Counted from the first letter of the stretch, positions 9,726 to 18,727 are shown. The stretch: 64,000 nucleotides of DNA from SMYC01 sp965197495 (GCA_965197495.1 OZ240210.1:5022001-5086000), one strand, 5' to 3'. The notes: generated by a model not told the origin, from the sequence alone. Numbers and translations are program-made.

Positions 9726-9868
9726 CCCTGCTGTCGTCAGGATTGTCCGTGACGCAAATTGAGCTCGGTTATTCGCTTTCGTCCGTTACGACGTCCGTGA
9801 CCCAGATGTCGCCGAGAACCAACGCCGGAACGGAAGTCTGTGCGGAGCACACCGTCCATTGGTATCTC

Positions 9869-9897
9869 TTGACGATACTATTGTTTGTCGCTACTAT
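9869..9897 (+). promoter_or_regulatory. Sigma70-type promoter of the HigA-like/nucleotidyltransferase pair
   Basis: The -35 box is TTGACG (9869-9874), the spacer is 17 bp, and the -10 box is TACTAT (9892-9897). The heptamer ACTATTG occurs twice across it (9878-9884, 9893-9899), a possible operator. The GTG start at 9904 is only 7 bp after the -10 box, so the mRNA is probably leaderless. Confidence 0.65.
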
Positions 9898-9903
9898 TGG
9901 AGC

Positions 9904-10377
9904 GTGAAACACCCAGGCGAGTACCTCAAGGAGAGCTTCCTCGACCCCCTCGGCATCACGCCCTACCGGCTGGCGAAGAGCATCGGCGTCCACCAGACGC
10001 GGATCTCCCAGATCTTGCACGGCAAGCGTGGCATTACCCCAGACACGGCCGTGCGGCTCGGCGCGTTCTTCGGCGTGCCGCCCCGATGGTTCATGGACCT
10101 GCAAGTGAGCTACGACCTCGCCCAGGCCGCGTCCAGCGCGGAGGGAATCGAGCAGTTCCCAGGTCGATACTGGGTCCGTCCGAGCGGCGCCGAGTGGCTG
10201 GGTCCTGCTCCCCTTGCCCAACCGACCACCCATCGTATCGACCCCGGATTCCGAGAGCGAATTCGTGCTCAGGCCGCGCTGTCGCCGCCGCGACGGCCTC
10301 GCCAAGTCGTTGCCGTCGAGTACGACAACGGAATGAAGGCCGTCGTCGGCCGGGAGATCGATGAACCGTCTTCATGA
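9904..10377 (+). CDS. HigA-like XRE-family antitoxin/regulator
   Basis: The HigA signature begins directly at GTG 9904 (VKHPGEYLKESFLDPLGITP), with an XRE helix-turn-helix (YRLAKSIGVHQTRISQILHG) and GITPDTAVRLGAFFGVPPRWFMDLQ. After about residue 80 there is a poorly conserved tail. HigA proteins repress their own promoter and neutralise HigB RNases. No higB is found on either side. Instead the gene overlaps a nucleotidyltransferase by 17 bp, so that protein is the likely partner. An earlier in-frame start (9859) is possible but would overlap the promoter. Confidence 0.82.
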   Translation: MKHPGEYLKESFLDPLGITPYRLAKSIGVHQTRISQILHGKRGITPDTAVRLGAFFGVPPRWFMDLQVSYDLAQAASSAEGIEQFPGRYWVRPSGAEWLGPAPLAQPTTHRIDPGFRERIRAQAALSPPRRPRQVVAVEYDNGMKAVVGREIDEPSS

Positions 10378-10867
10378 ACTTGGCGCAGTCGTTGCGGCTA
10401 ACGTGATCGAGGACGCCATCGAGATCGGGGAACTGCTGGCCCGTCTAAGGATTCCTCACGCGCTGATCGGTGGACTGGCGGTTGGGCTCAATGGTTTCCC
10501 ACGCGCCACGAAAGACGTGGACTACCTCGTCGGATCGGAGGCCTTCGAGAAGACGGCACCGTTGCTCGTCTACCGGTCGGAGCTGAAGGACCGCATCGAG
10601 ATGACCGTCGTCGACCTTCTGGCTGTACCCCACGCATTCCCGTGCCTCGCCGATCAACTGGCCGTCGTGGAGGTTGGCGAGGTGCACGTCGTCGCTCCCG
10701 AGGCTCTCATCCTGATGAAGCTATCCGCCAACCGCCCACAGGATCGCGCCGATGTCGCCCGCCTTCTCGACGCCGGCGTCGACGAACGCGGCGTTGCCTC
10801 CTATCTCGCCGAACACGCGCCTGACTTGCTCAACCGCTTCGCCGAGCTCGTCGACGAAGCGCGATGA
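10361..10867 (+). CDS. MNT/AbiEii-like nucleotidyltransferase, candidate toxin
   Basis: The 168-residue protein has the nucleotidyltransferase motif GGLAVGLNGFPRATKDVDYLV (GG-x9-DxD, about residues 37-57) and a later acidic position in MTVVDLLAV, then a helical C-terminal half. Proteins of this family (AbiEii, MenA, MNT) add nucleotides to tRNA or to partner proteins and often act as toxins. The overlap with the upstream XRE gene implies translational coupling, the usual arrangement of a toxin-antitoxin pair. Toxicity is inference. Confidence 0.78.
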   Translation: MNRLHELGAVVAANVIEDAIEIGELLARLRIPHALIGGLAVGLNGFPRATKDVDYLVGSEAFEKTAPLLVYRSELKDRIEMTVVDLLAVPHAFPCLADQLAVVEVGEVHVVAPEALILMKLSANRPQDRADVARLLDAGVDERGVASYLAEHAPDLLNRFAELVDEAR

Positions 10868-10973
10868 GTCGCGTTGGTGCATGAATCAGTTCGGAACACG
10901 CACGCAACACTTATGGGCCTGCTTTGCGACGGCCCTTACAACGGAGTTGTTCCGGCTATGCTCGCTTCCCGGA

Positions 10974-11081
10974 ATGGGGGACGTGAACTCGATCCGGTTG
11001 ATTTACGCAATCGAAGCGTACGAGACCATCGGTTTCTCGCGGCACTTGGAGATGGCCAGGGAGGTGGCGGCGAAGCTATAG
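10974..11081 (+). pseudogene. Possible TPR C-terminal remnant
   Basis: A 35-residue frame ends IEAYETIGFSRHLEMAREV, which resembles the last helices of tetratricopeptide regulators. No upstream continuation in frame is recognisable. The rest of 10868-11113 shows nothing. Weak call. Confidence 0.25.
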
Positions 11082-11113
11082 TTTCTCGCTGGTGAGTAGG
11101 GAAGGAGCCCATC

Positions 11114-12448
11114 ATGACGAATCAAGATAGGCGTCTTGTTAGCCGAAGACGGTTTTTGGCAGCTGCAAGCGTGGGTGCCGCAGGTTTGGGGCTTTCTCGT
11201 TACACGCAGACCCAAGATGGAGGATATTTTCCGCCCTCTGAACAGGATGGCGGCTGGCGTGTCGGAGACCCACAGACTCTTGGCGTCGATCCAAGCCGAC
11301 TGAGCGAAGCCATCCATTACCACGACAAGGCCATCGCGACGACGAGCTATGGCGGCGCGCTCGTCATCGTCCACAAAGGCCACATCATCGGCGAAACCTA
11401 CACGACGGGCACCGAGGGCGGACCGCAGCGATGGACGGCGCAGACCTGCAACGACATGAAGTCCTCGACCAAGTCCGTCTTCGGAACGGCCGTCGGCGTC
11501 TTTCTGGAAGAGTACAAGGACCAGGTCGACCTCGAGAGCTATCTCGTGGGCTCTTCGCGCGAAGAATCCCTCATCCCTCAGCTTTGGGAGCAGCCCATCA
11601 CGGACGAACGGAAGCGAAGGATCAAGGTCAAACATGCGCTATCCATGACCTCCGGGCACGAATCCCGCGAGCCATGGTTGGCGCCGAGCACGCGTCATCT
11701 CTACCCGGACTATTCGGGTCCCTTTCAGATGTACGAGTACTGCTTAGGCTGGTGGCACTTCGACGGGATTCCCGCACACCATACGCTGAAGTTCGAGCCT
11801 GGGTCCGATTTCAATTACAGCAATTACGGCTTGGAGCAAGTGGCGCTCGCCATGCGCAACCTCTCCGGCGAGCGCGTGGGCCCTTACGTGTATGACCGCG
11901 TCCTCGGTCGCATCGGGATGCCCATCGGCATTCGGGACAACGAGTTCCGAGATATGCCCTACGCGACCGACAAAGAGCTGAATTTCTCTGGCGAGCCAGG
12001 ATGGGGGATCGGCGGGAGCGAAGGCTGCGACGCCTATGGCGCCGACAAGAGTGACAGCCCGTTCGGATATAACACGATCGTCGGGAGCACGTTCCGGTGC
12101 ACCGCTCGGGATTTTGCCCAACTGGGATATCTCTGGCTGAACAAAGGACGGTGGGGGAGTGAGCAGCTCGTACCCGAGGCATGGATGAAGCTTGCGACGA
12201 GCCGCTTCGTTCGCGAGAGCGGCGAAACCCCCAATCCCTATGGCTACACGTTCTGGATTCAAGACGAGTTCGAGAACGTGCCGAAAGACTCGTTCATGTC
12301 GCGAGGCCACAACCAGAACCACAGCTTCATCATTCCGAGCTTGGACCTCGTGGTGGTCCGGCAAGGAAACGACAACCGCCGCCAAGTGGACGGCCAGCCT
12401 TTTTCGTCGACGCTGATTCAAAAGATCGTCGCGGCGATGCCATCGTGA
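11114..12448 (+). CDS. Serine hydrolase, beta-lactamase/class C esterase family, Tat-exported
   Basis: The 444-residue protein has a Tat signal (SRRRFLAAASVGAAGLGL), the catalytic SxxK at S117-K120 (KSSTKS) and the second motif YSN at 235-237 (NYSNYG), all typical of penicillin-binding-protein-like hydrolases. A GGxEGCDAYG loop and a conserved FWIQDEF block follow. Such periplasmic enzymes act on esters or peptides; the substrate is not readable. The start has a ribosome site (GGAAGGAG). Its stop overlaps the start of a second, deleted paralog (GTGA), so the two were once a tandem operon. Confidence 0.85.
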   Translation: MTNQDRRLVSRRRFLAAASVGAAGLGLSRYTQTQDGGYFPPSEQDGGWRVGDPQTLGVDPSRLSEAIHYHDKAIATTSYGGALVIVHKGHIIGETYTTGTEGGPQRWTAQTCNDMKSSTKSVFGTAVGVFLEEYKDQVDLESYLVGSSREESLIPQLWEQPITDERKRRIKVKHALSMTSGHESREPWLAPSTRHLYPDYSGPFQMYEYCLGWWHFDGIPAHHTLKFEPGSDFNYSNYGLEQVALAMRNLSGERVGPYVYDRVLGRIGMPIGIRDNEFRDMPYATDKELNFSGEPGWGIGGSEGCDAYGADKSDSPFGYNTIVGSTFRCTARDFAQLGYLWLNKGRWGSEQLVPEAWMKLATSRFVRESGETPNPYGYTFWIQDEFENVPKDSFMSRGHNQNHSFIIPSLDLVVVRQGNDNRRQVDGQPFSSTLIQKIVAAMPS

Positions 12449-13202
12449 TCGGCCGTCGACGTCTGTTGAAAGCCGCCGCCGGCTTGAGCCTTTGGCCTTT
12501 GCCGCAAGAGCCCTATGCGCCGCCGCCCGAGCGCGACGGCGGCTGGCGTGTCGGCGATCCGGCCGCGCTAGGGGCTCCGCGTTCAACTACAGCAATTTCG
12601 GCATGGAACAGTTTGCCCTGGCGATGCGGAACCTATCCGGTGAAAGGGTCGGGCCCTACATCTATGATCGCGTCCTCCGTCAACTCGGTATGCCCATCGA
12701 GATTCGCAACAATCAGTACAAACACGTGCCGGAGCCCAACTTTTCCGACGAGCCGGGATGGGCTATCGCCGGCAGTGAAGGCTGCGACGCCTATGGCACC
12801 GACAAGAGCGAAAGCCCGTACGGCTACAACACGATCCTCGGAGCGTCGCTCCGATGTGGCGCCCGCGATCTCGCCCGGCTGGGATACCTGTGGCTGAACG
12901 ACGGTCGATGGGACGAAAGACAGCTCGTTCCCGTCGCGTGGATGCAGAAGGCGACCACGCGCTTCCGACAGAGCGACGGCGAGACGATGAGCTACGGCTA
13001 CACGTTCTGGATTCAAGACGATTGGGAGAACGTGCCGGACGACACCTTCTCGTCTCGCGGCTACAAGATGAACGATTGCAATGTGGTCCCGAGCCTAGAC
13101 CTCGTTGTCGCTCGATTGGGGAACGTTAATGCACCGAGAGCGGAGCGGTCCCTCTTCACGAAAACGCTCATGCAGAAAGCGGTCGCTGCCATCGGTAGCT
13201 AG
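12445..13202 (+). pseudogene. Second serine hydrolase paralog with internal deletion
   Basis: The 5' part (GTG 12445) reads GRRRLLKAAAG (Tat-like) and ERDGGWRVGDPAALG, matching the start of the upstream gene. It jumps at about 12575 into FNYSNFGMEQFALAMRNLSG in another frame, matching the middle. About 175 residues, including the SxxK nucleophile, are gone. The distal part (to 13202) is well conserved with the upstream paralog (GWAIAGSEGCDAYG, FWIQDDWENVP), so the deletion is relatively recent. Confidence 0.85.
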
Positions 13203-13212
13203 CAGCTAGCAG

Positions 13213-14559
13213 CTAGGACTTGGCGCCGAATCCGAACCCGCTCGATTTCTCCTCCGGGAACGAGCGTTCGGCCTCGAGGCGTTGCTCGTTCAACACTTCG
13301 AAAGCCGCCTGCAGATGTTCCTCTTGCACTGGCTTGCCGGCATTGATCGCGTGGAAAGAGCCGAGCGTATAGAGCTCGCGCAAGTAGGCCATCGAGAAGC
13401 CCTCGGTCTTCTTCGCGAGGTCGCTCGCGACCGCCTCTGCATCGGACAGGCCGTGCTCTGAGCTGTCGAGGAGCCGGCAAATGTAGAGCCGCCGCGTCTC
13501 GAGATTCGGCTTTCCGAGCTTCCACAGCCGGTCCAGCCGGCCGGGGCGCTCGGTGAGCGCCGCGCCCAACTTGGCCGGGTGATTCGTCGTGGCGACGATG
13601 AGGACGCCTCGGCTGAGCTCCGAGACCCCATCGACGAGGTTCTGGAACTCGCTATAGGCGAGCGGGCTCGTGCCGCCGAACATAACGTCGATGTCCTCGA
13701 GAATAAGAAGGCTCGGTGCCAAGCGTTCCGCCTCGCGGATGGCGGCGCCGAGCTCTCGCTCGCCTACGGTTTTCGTGAGCGGGACCATGACAGGTTTCAA
13801 TTGAGGATAGCTCGCCGCCAATATCTTGATGAGCATCGTCTTGCCGTTGCCGGGCGGGCCGAAGAGCAGAAAGCCTCTTCGGTACGGAATGTTGAGGCGA
13901 CGGTATAGCGACTCGCTTTCCAGAAACGTCTTGACCTGCATGCGAATCTCTTGCTTCTGGTCGGCTGGAAGGTATATGTCGTCCCACGTGGGCGGGGAGG
14001 TCGGACGGATCTCTCCGCTACCCCAGACGCGAATGCTTCCGTTCTCGCGCTCTCGGCGGAGCCGCTCCGAGGCGAACTCCACGAAGTGCGCGTCGAGCCG
14101 CGACCAGCCCGGCCCCGGACAAAAGGCGAAGATCATGTTGCTATTCGTTGGAGAGAGAAAGCGAAACGAAGCCACGTGCAAAACGAATGTCTCGCCGTTC
14201 ATACGAACGACGAAAGTGCCTTCCCGGTTGTAGCGGGTGACAGGGGTCGGGTCTTCGTTGACCGCGCCCTCCGGGTCGAGCGGTGCGCCTCCTTGTGAGA
14301 GGACCCGCGAAGGGTCCTGCACCCCTAGGCTGAGATTGAATCGGAGCTTTTCCAGGGTCAGGCCGATGGGGTCGTCGCCGGAAGAAAGCTCCTCGATCTC
14401 GGCGCCGCGACTCTTGCAGAACTCGAGGAAGTGCAGCACATTCAACCCGAGAATCGTTCGGACCTCCGCGGGGGCGACGTCCGGCACCCGTTCCTCGATA
14501 CTATTCTTCAACTCGCTTGCGACTTGCTGGTTCGCGCGAAAGACATGAGAGTAGCTCAT
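13213..14559 (-). CDS. AAA+ ATPase, BCS1/CbxX-like
   Basis: The 448-residue protein has an N-terminal half of unknown fold and a C-terminal AAA module: Walker A GPPGNGKT (234-241), Walker B LLILEDID (about 284-291), sensor 1 VATTNHP and the arginine-finger region RPGRLDRLWKLGKP. The N-terminal region with WDDIYLPADQK just before the module is like that of BCS1-type or bacterial AAA remodelling proteins. It is a stand-alone gene; the partner or substrate is unknown. The start MSYSHVF at 14559 is the most upstream plausible one. Confidence 0.85.
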   Translation of the reverse strand: MSYSHVFRANQQVASELKNSIEERVPDVAPAEVRTILGLNVLHFLEFCKSRGAEIEELSSGDDPIGLTLEKLRFNLSLGVQDPSRVLSQGGAPLDPEGAVNEDPTPVTRYNREGTFVVRMNGETFVLHVASFRFLSPTNSNMIFAFCPGPGWSRLDAHFVEFASERLRRERENGSIRVWGSGEIRPTSPPTWDDIYLPADQKQEIRMQVKTFLESESLYRRLNIPYRRGFLLFGPPGNGKTMLIKILAASYPQLKPVMVPLTKTVGERELGAAIREAERLAPSLLILEDIDVMFGGTSPLAYSEFQNLVDGVSELSRGVLIVATTNHPAKLGAALTERPGRLDRLWKLGKPNLETRRLYICRLLDSSEHGLSDAEAVASDLAKKTEGFSMAYLRELYTLGSFHAINAGKPVQEEHLQAAFEVLNEQRLEAERSFPEEKSSGFGFGAKS

Positions 14560-14619
14560 CCACAGACCCTACCCTGTTGGGCCAACGTTGACAATTCGAT
14601 ATGCCGGCGCTGGTGACGG

Positions 14620-15005
14620 ATAACGGGCATCTACATCGTAGCCAGCATGTATGGCCGCAATTTCACGCGCCTCACCAAGGAAGTCCACAAGTTCGATCGC
14701 CCGTATGACGAGCGATTCCGCGACTACATGACGAAGGCATGTCGGTGCGTGATGCAACAGCGGCGCTCGAGGGCAAGTCGGTCGCCGAGAAGAACGAGCT
14801 GCTGTTCTCGAAAGGCGTCAACTTCAACGACCTGCCAGCCTGGCAGAAGCGCGGCGTCGGCCTCTATTGGAAATCCTACGAGAAGGAGGCGACCAACCCC
14901 AAGACCGGCAAACGCGTCACGGCACAGCGCCGCCGGATCAAGATCGATCTGGAGCTGCCCATGAAGGACGACTACAGCTCGTTCATCGCCGGCCTAGTGG
15001 GGTGA
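14620..15005 (+). pseudogene. Thg1-like 3'-5' RNA polymerase remnant (internal deletion)
   Basis: The first frame (14620-14735) reads GIYIVASMYGRNFTRLTKEVHKF, then RPYDERFRDYMTKA, matching the Thg1/TLP N-terminus (VARIDGRGFT, DERFRDYM). The metal-binding D of RIDGR has become Y. The reading then shifts into MSVRDATAALEGKSVAEKNELLF and FNDLPAWQKRGVGLYW, the typical Thg1 C-terminus. The catalytic middle is deleted. Thg1-like proteins repair tRNA 5' ends and are uncommon in bacteria. Confidence 0.75.
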
Positions 15006-15532
15006 CTAAGCTCTGTCCGGGCAGAGTTGAACCTCGCCCCCGTGTTGCTCTCGCGTCCCTGGTCCAGACTAAGCACGTTTCTGGCTCGCTGTGCTATCCT
15101 CCATTTCGCACTGAAAACGGGATGCGCCCACGATGCCGCACGCTTCGGACAGCTCGCCTCTTGAAGGAAGCGAGGTTTCTACATTTGCCCGCTCCACACG
15201 TCGCAAGCTCTGACGCCCCAGAACCTACACCACATATGATTAGCGCCGTCTAGTCTCTTTCTTTTTCTCCATCCTTATTAATAAAGGTTCTCCTGTCGTT
15301 TCGGGGGATCTGATTTGTGTTGGAGGGCATGGCCTATGGACGCTGCCGCGATTGTGGAAAACGCCGGAAACTCCGGGCGAGAGAGGCGTTTAGGGAAAGG
15401 TTGTGAGCACGTACAAACGTGGAGCGGCGTTTTCCACAATCGCTTGGAAAATGCTTCGCGTTTCCCACGAGCGCCCACAGGCCCCTCCTGATATATATAC
15501 AAGAAAGATTAATTCATATGGAATAAGGAAGG
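15006..15532. other. Non-coding stretch with a hairpin remnant
   Basis: No credible gene was seen over about 530 bp. The only clear structure is the 19-bp inverted repeat at 15348-15443, listed separately, and a short CTCTG/CAGAG hairpin near 15011-15026 without a T-run. Confidence 0.4.
15348..15443. repeat. Perfect 19-bp inverted repeat (hairpin, 58-nt loop)
   Basis: The arms at 15348-15366 and 15425-15443 are exact complements (GCGATTGTGGAAAACGCCG). The core TGGAAAACGCC is shared with the end of the ISL3 element 90 bp to the right, so this may be a small non-autonomous relative or a solo-end remnant. Confidence 0.7.
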
Positions 15533-15585
15533 GGGGGCTCGATTAGTGGAGGCTATGGAAAACGCCCTTCCAGGCTTCGAAGAGA

Positions 15586-15713
15586 GGTTCTGCATACACC
15601 GTGCAGAATCACCTATAGTGGCGGCGAGTGGGTGCCCCAGCACGAGCTTCTCGCCTGCGCCCAGTGCGGCTGTTTCGCATTTTCGTGCTTCGAAGATTTT
15701 GCGATTAGGGTTA
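15586..15713. repeat. Dispersed repeat, inverted copy at 55441-55565
   Basis: The segment starts exactly at the end of the left 53-bp arm and ends GATTTTGCGATTAGGG. Apart from one base seen (A or G near the middle) it is the reverse complement of 55441-55565. It replaces the 3' part of the ISL3 transposase. Confidence 0.8.
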
Positions 15714-16216
15714 AGTACTTGTGGCGTTTGCGGTAGCTGATCTCGTCCATCCCAATCACCCGCAATCCATCGAGCTCGCGCCGCTCATCCCGCTGCTCGG
15801 CAACCACTCGCTGGATGATCCGTCGCACCGAACGCCACGTCACTCGGAAATAGTTCGCTACGGCGCTGACGTCCGTCCTCTGTGCCAGCCACGCTACCTC
15901 TTGTTCGAAGCTTTTGGTAAAGCGGCTTCCCTTGTCGGCCCAAGGCACCTTTTCTCTGACCACTCCACACCGCCGACATACCACTCGTCGGATCGAGTAG
16001 ATAGGTCCGGACTCCGAACAGGTCCAAGTGCCGCCAGTAGCGATTGTAGCGATCTTTGTTCTTGCGGACCTTTCGTCCGCAAATCCCGCACAGAGGCTTC
16101 CTCCTCCGTGGTACTACATCCACCACCACTCTGGCTTTGTCCGCCTGGAAGTGGAAACCTCGGACCCACAGGCCTTGCAATCCGATGAGCTTGTTGACTA
16201 ACGTAGTAACGCGCAT
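15714..16216 (-). pseudogene. ISL3 transposase fragment
   Basis: From 16216 the frame reads LVNKLIGLQGLWVRGFHF and a zinc-ribbon (LCGICGRKV), then a one-base shift near 15998 leads to VVCRRCGVVREKVPWADKG and the ISL3 DDE start (VIGMDEISYRKRHKYLTL). The protein is cut after about 170 residues. The four cysteines pair as expected for the zf-ISL3 domain. Confidence 0.8.
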
Positions 16217-16576
16217 CGCGGGAACGCTCTTTTCTCTTTCGGAAAAAAAGATTCTAGCGTTCTCGCCGATGCGCATCTACACATGGCTTACCCTCTCAAC
16301 CCACGGGCCTCACCAAATGCCACTGCCCCTCAGCGGGAGACGAGGCTGTGGGAAACGCCCCCACGGTTCTGGTCGTTCAGACCTTGCTCACGACTGAGTT
16401 CTCTTCGAAGCCTGGAAGGGCGTTTTCCATAGCCTCCACTAATCGAGCCCCCTGTCCCTCGTCAATAACCGTCCACGTTTGAAATCAGAGACTTATTAGG
16501 CACCCCTGTCACCCCCGGCCGGAGGAGGGGATCTTCGGCTTGAGATTACGGGGCGGAAAAGCCACACTCCGCCGCT

Positions 16577-16690
16577 ATGCTCCATGTTCTCGTATTCCAC
16601 GCCGAGCTCACGAAGCTCGGCTTCATCATCTCGGAGAAGACCGTGTCGCGGCTCCCAGCTGAACCCGACCAAGTGAAGCGTTGGGTCGCG
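16577..16690 (+). pseudogene. Integrase-type transposase scrap
   Basis: A short frame reads HAELTKLGFIISEKTVSRL and VKRWVAFLRNHA, the linker that precedes the DDE core in integrase-like transposases related to the one at 29592-30674. Nothing else of the gene remains. Confidence 0.5.
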
Positions 16691-17126
16691 TTCTTGCGAA
16701 ACCATGCGCACAAAGCTACAGGTTACAACGGATGCGAACAGCAGGTTGCAGCCGTCGGAAACTCAACGCACTCTGTCACGCGTCAGCTAGAGCAGTAGTT
16801 GACTGCAGCCCATCTTGTTTCACGATGTCGCGGCGACGAAGCTCTGAAATCATCGCGACGGAGTCACGAAGCGTCTGATCGTCATGAATGAACTCCAAGC
16901 CCAAGCCGTTTGGCAAGCTCGGCACCATGCCGTCGTTACGCCACACGACACATGCCTTGACAACGAGGCCCGATACCTCAGCTCCAGGACGAAGTAAACG
17001 TAAATTCACCCCAATGAGATCACCCGGTTGGAATTCGAGGGACGAATACGCGGTCTCCGCTACGAATGTGCCGTGAAGACTTAGGTCGGTACGTGTCAAC
17101 AACTTTGAGACACTCGCGAGCTGCAT

Positions 17127-18260
17127 TTAGTGAGCCTCGATTAGCGTCGGGAGGCTCGTGGCGCCGGTGCGGTCCACATCTGCATCGATCGAGATCTCGT
17201 TTCGTGGAGCAGAAAAAGGGGGTACCCCAGGTATGGACGCCGCCGCGAGAGTGGCTTGTGCGGCATTCAGGAGCGTCGTTTTCTCCGTCGGCGGGTTGAT
17301 CCAAGCCTGAGGAGGCAAAACGGGAGGTTGTGGCGTTCCGCGAACGAAGCGTTCGGGATGAGTCCGATGAGCTTCGAGAAGGATCTGGCGCCGAGCGGTG
17401 GTGAGCTGTTCGGCGCGACCATAGTGAACGTCGGCCGGCGTCATGAAGCCGATTCCTGAGTGCCGGTGCTCGTAGTTGTAGTAGTCGAAGAAACCGCCGC
17501 AGAACAGCCGGCCGTCTTCGGCGGAACCAAAACGGCTCGGAAACTGAGGACAGTACTTCATCGTCTTGAACTGGGACTCGGAGTAGGGATTGTCGTTCGA
17601 GACGTAAGGTCTGGAGTGGGTCTTGGTAACTCCGAGGTCAGCCAGGAGCAGAGCCACGGGCTTGCTTCTCATCGAGCTGCCACGGTCCGCGTGAAGGGTG
17701 AGCTGGTCGGGTTCAATGTCCTGCTTGCGACAGCTCTCGGCGATGAGGCGTTGCGCGAGCGCCGCACTTTCTCGGTGAGCCAGCATCCAGCCAACCACGT
17801 AGCGGGAGAAGATGTCGAGGATGACGTAGAGGTAGTAGTAGGTCCACTTGACGGGGCCACGAAGCTTCGTAATATCCCACGACCAAACCTGGTTGGGCGC
17901 TTCGGCCAGCAGCTCCGGCTTCGTGTAGTTCGGATGGCGCCGTTGGTTCCGGCGCTCTCGGACCTCGCCGTGCTCCTCCAAAATCCGATACATCGTGCGA
18001 ATCGAGCAGAGGTAGGTTCCCTCGTCCAGAAGCGTGGCCCACACCTGGGCGGGCGCCTTGTCGACGAACCGCTCACAGTGCGAGGCCCCGAGGACTTCCT
18101 CGCGCTCAGTCTCGTCGAGGGCTCGGTGCGGCCGAGGACGCCGCTTCGGTTCGGGCGTCACCTGGCGCCTGCGATACAGCGTGGAACGAGCCACACCCAG
18201 AGCCTCGCAGGCTTCCGTCGTCTGCCCAATCTGCCCCGCCAGCTCCTCGGCCGCCACCAT
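17127..18260 (-). CDS. IS3 transposase orfB (copy 2)
   Basis: Nearly identical to orfB of copy 1 (377 residues; differences such as A for L at residue 60 and I for V near residue 357). The DDE triad D129, D192, E228 is intact. The start ATG overlaps the orfA stop in the -1 frame. Confidence 0.92.
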   Translation of the reverse strand: MVAAEELAGQIGQTTEACEALGVARSTLYRRRQVTPEPKRRPRPHRALDETEREEVLGASHCERFVDKAPAQVWATLLDEGTYLCSIRTMYRILEEHGEVRERRNQRRHPNYTKPELLAEAPNQVWSWDITKLRGPVKWTYYYLYVILDIFSRYVVGWMLAHRESAALAQRLIAESCRKQDIEPDQLTLHADRGSSMRSKPVALLLADLGVTKTHSRPYVSNDNPYSESQFKTMKYCPQFPSRFGSAEDGRLFCGGFFDYYNYEHRHSGIGFMTPADVHYGRAEQLTTARRQILLEAHRTHPERFVRGTPQPPVLPPQAWINPPTEKTTLLNAAQATLAAASIPGVPPFSAPRNEISIDADVDRTGATSLPTLIEAH

Positions 18261-18727
18261 CAGTCGTTCTCGTAGCTGTCGAGTGGATTCAGGGGGACCC
18301 CCAGTAATTCGGAGGTTTTTTTTTGGGTCTCCAACATCGTCTCCACCCGAGCCAGGCGACGTTGGAGCCGGGCGTTCTCGCGCTCGAGCTCCTTGACCCG
18401 TGGATCCTCGGCCTTTGCCTTCCGGCCTCGCTTTCTCGACGCCAACCCCGCTTTGGCGACCTCGTCACGTTGGCGGCGCCAACTCGATAAATGCGACGAG
18501 TACAGGCCCTCTCGACGCAGAAGAGCAGCAACGTCACCGTCACCCTTGCAGGCATCGGCCTCACGCACTATCCGCAGCTTGTACTCCGCGGTAAAGCGTC
18601 GACGCTTCGCTTGCTCGCTCACTTCGGGATCCGGGACCCCCGCCGCATCGCGGCCGGCGGGATCTCCAGTCGCCCTACGGGCTCCCTCCGATCCCGCCGA
18701 GGTCTCTCTCTCAATCAACATACTCAT
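18260..18727 (-). CDS. IS3 orfA (copy 2)
   Basis: A 155-residue HTH and leucine-zipper protein as in copy 1, with R to K (ERVKELE region) and I to V (LLGVPLNP) changes. The nine-A slippery run is intact. Confidence 0.9.
   Translation of the reverse strand: MSMLIERETSAGSEGARRATGDPAGRDAAGVPDPEVSEQAKRRRFTAEYKLRIVREADACKGDGDVAALLRREGLYSSHLSSWRRQRDEVAKAGLASRKRGRKAKAEDPRVKELERENARLQRRLARVETMLETQKKTSELLGVPLNPLDSYEND

Larger units (their letters stand above)
15533..16452 (-). mobile_element. Degenerate ISL3-family element with 53-bp perfect terminal inverted repeats
   Basis: The arms 15533-15585 and 16400-16452 are identical when one is reverse-complemented, beginning GGGGGCTCGATTAGTGG. Inside is a frameshifted and truncated ISL3 transposase on the minus strand and a 128-bp segment that recurs at 55.4 kb. 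ISL3 repeats are usually shorter (about 15-40 bp). The total length of 920 bp is shorter than a complete element, so this is a deletion derivative. No target duplication was identified. Confidence 0.75.

Noticed and set aside
9726..9868. A higB toxin gene upstream of the HigA-like gene
   Set aside because: No frame of suitable length or with RelE/HigB features exists between the histidine kinase and the promoter.
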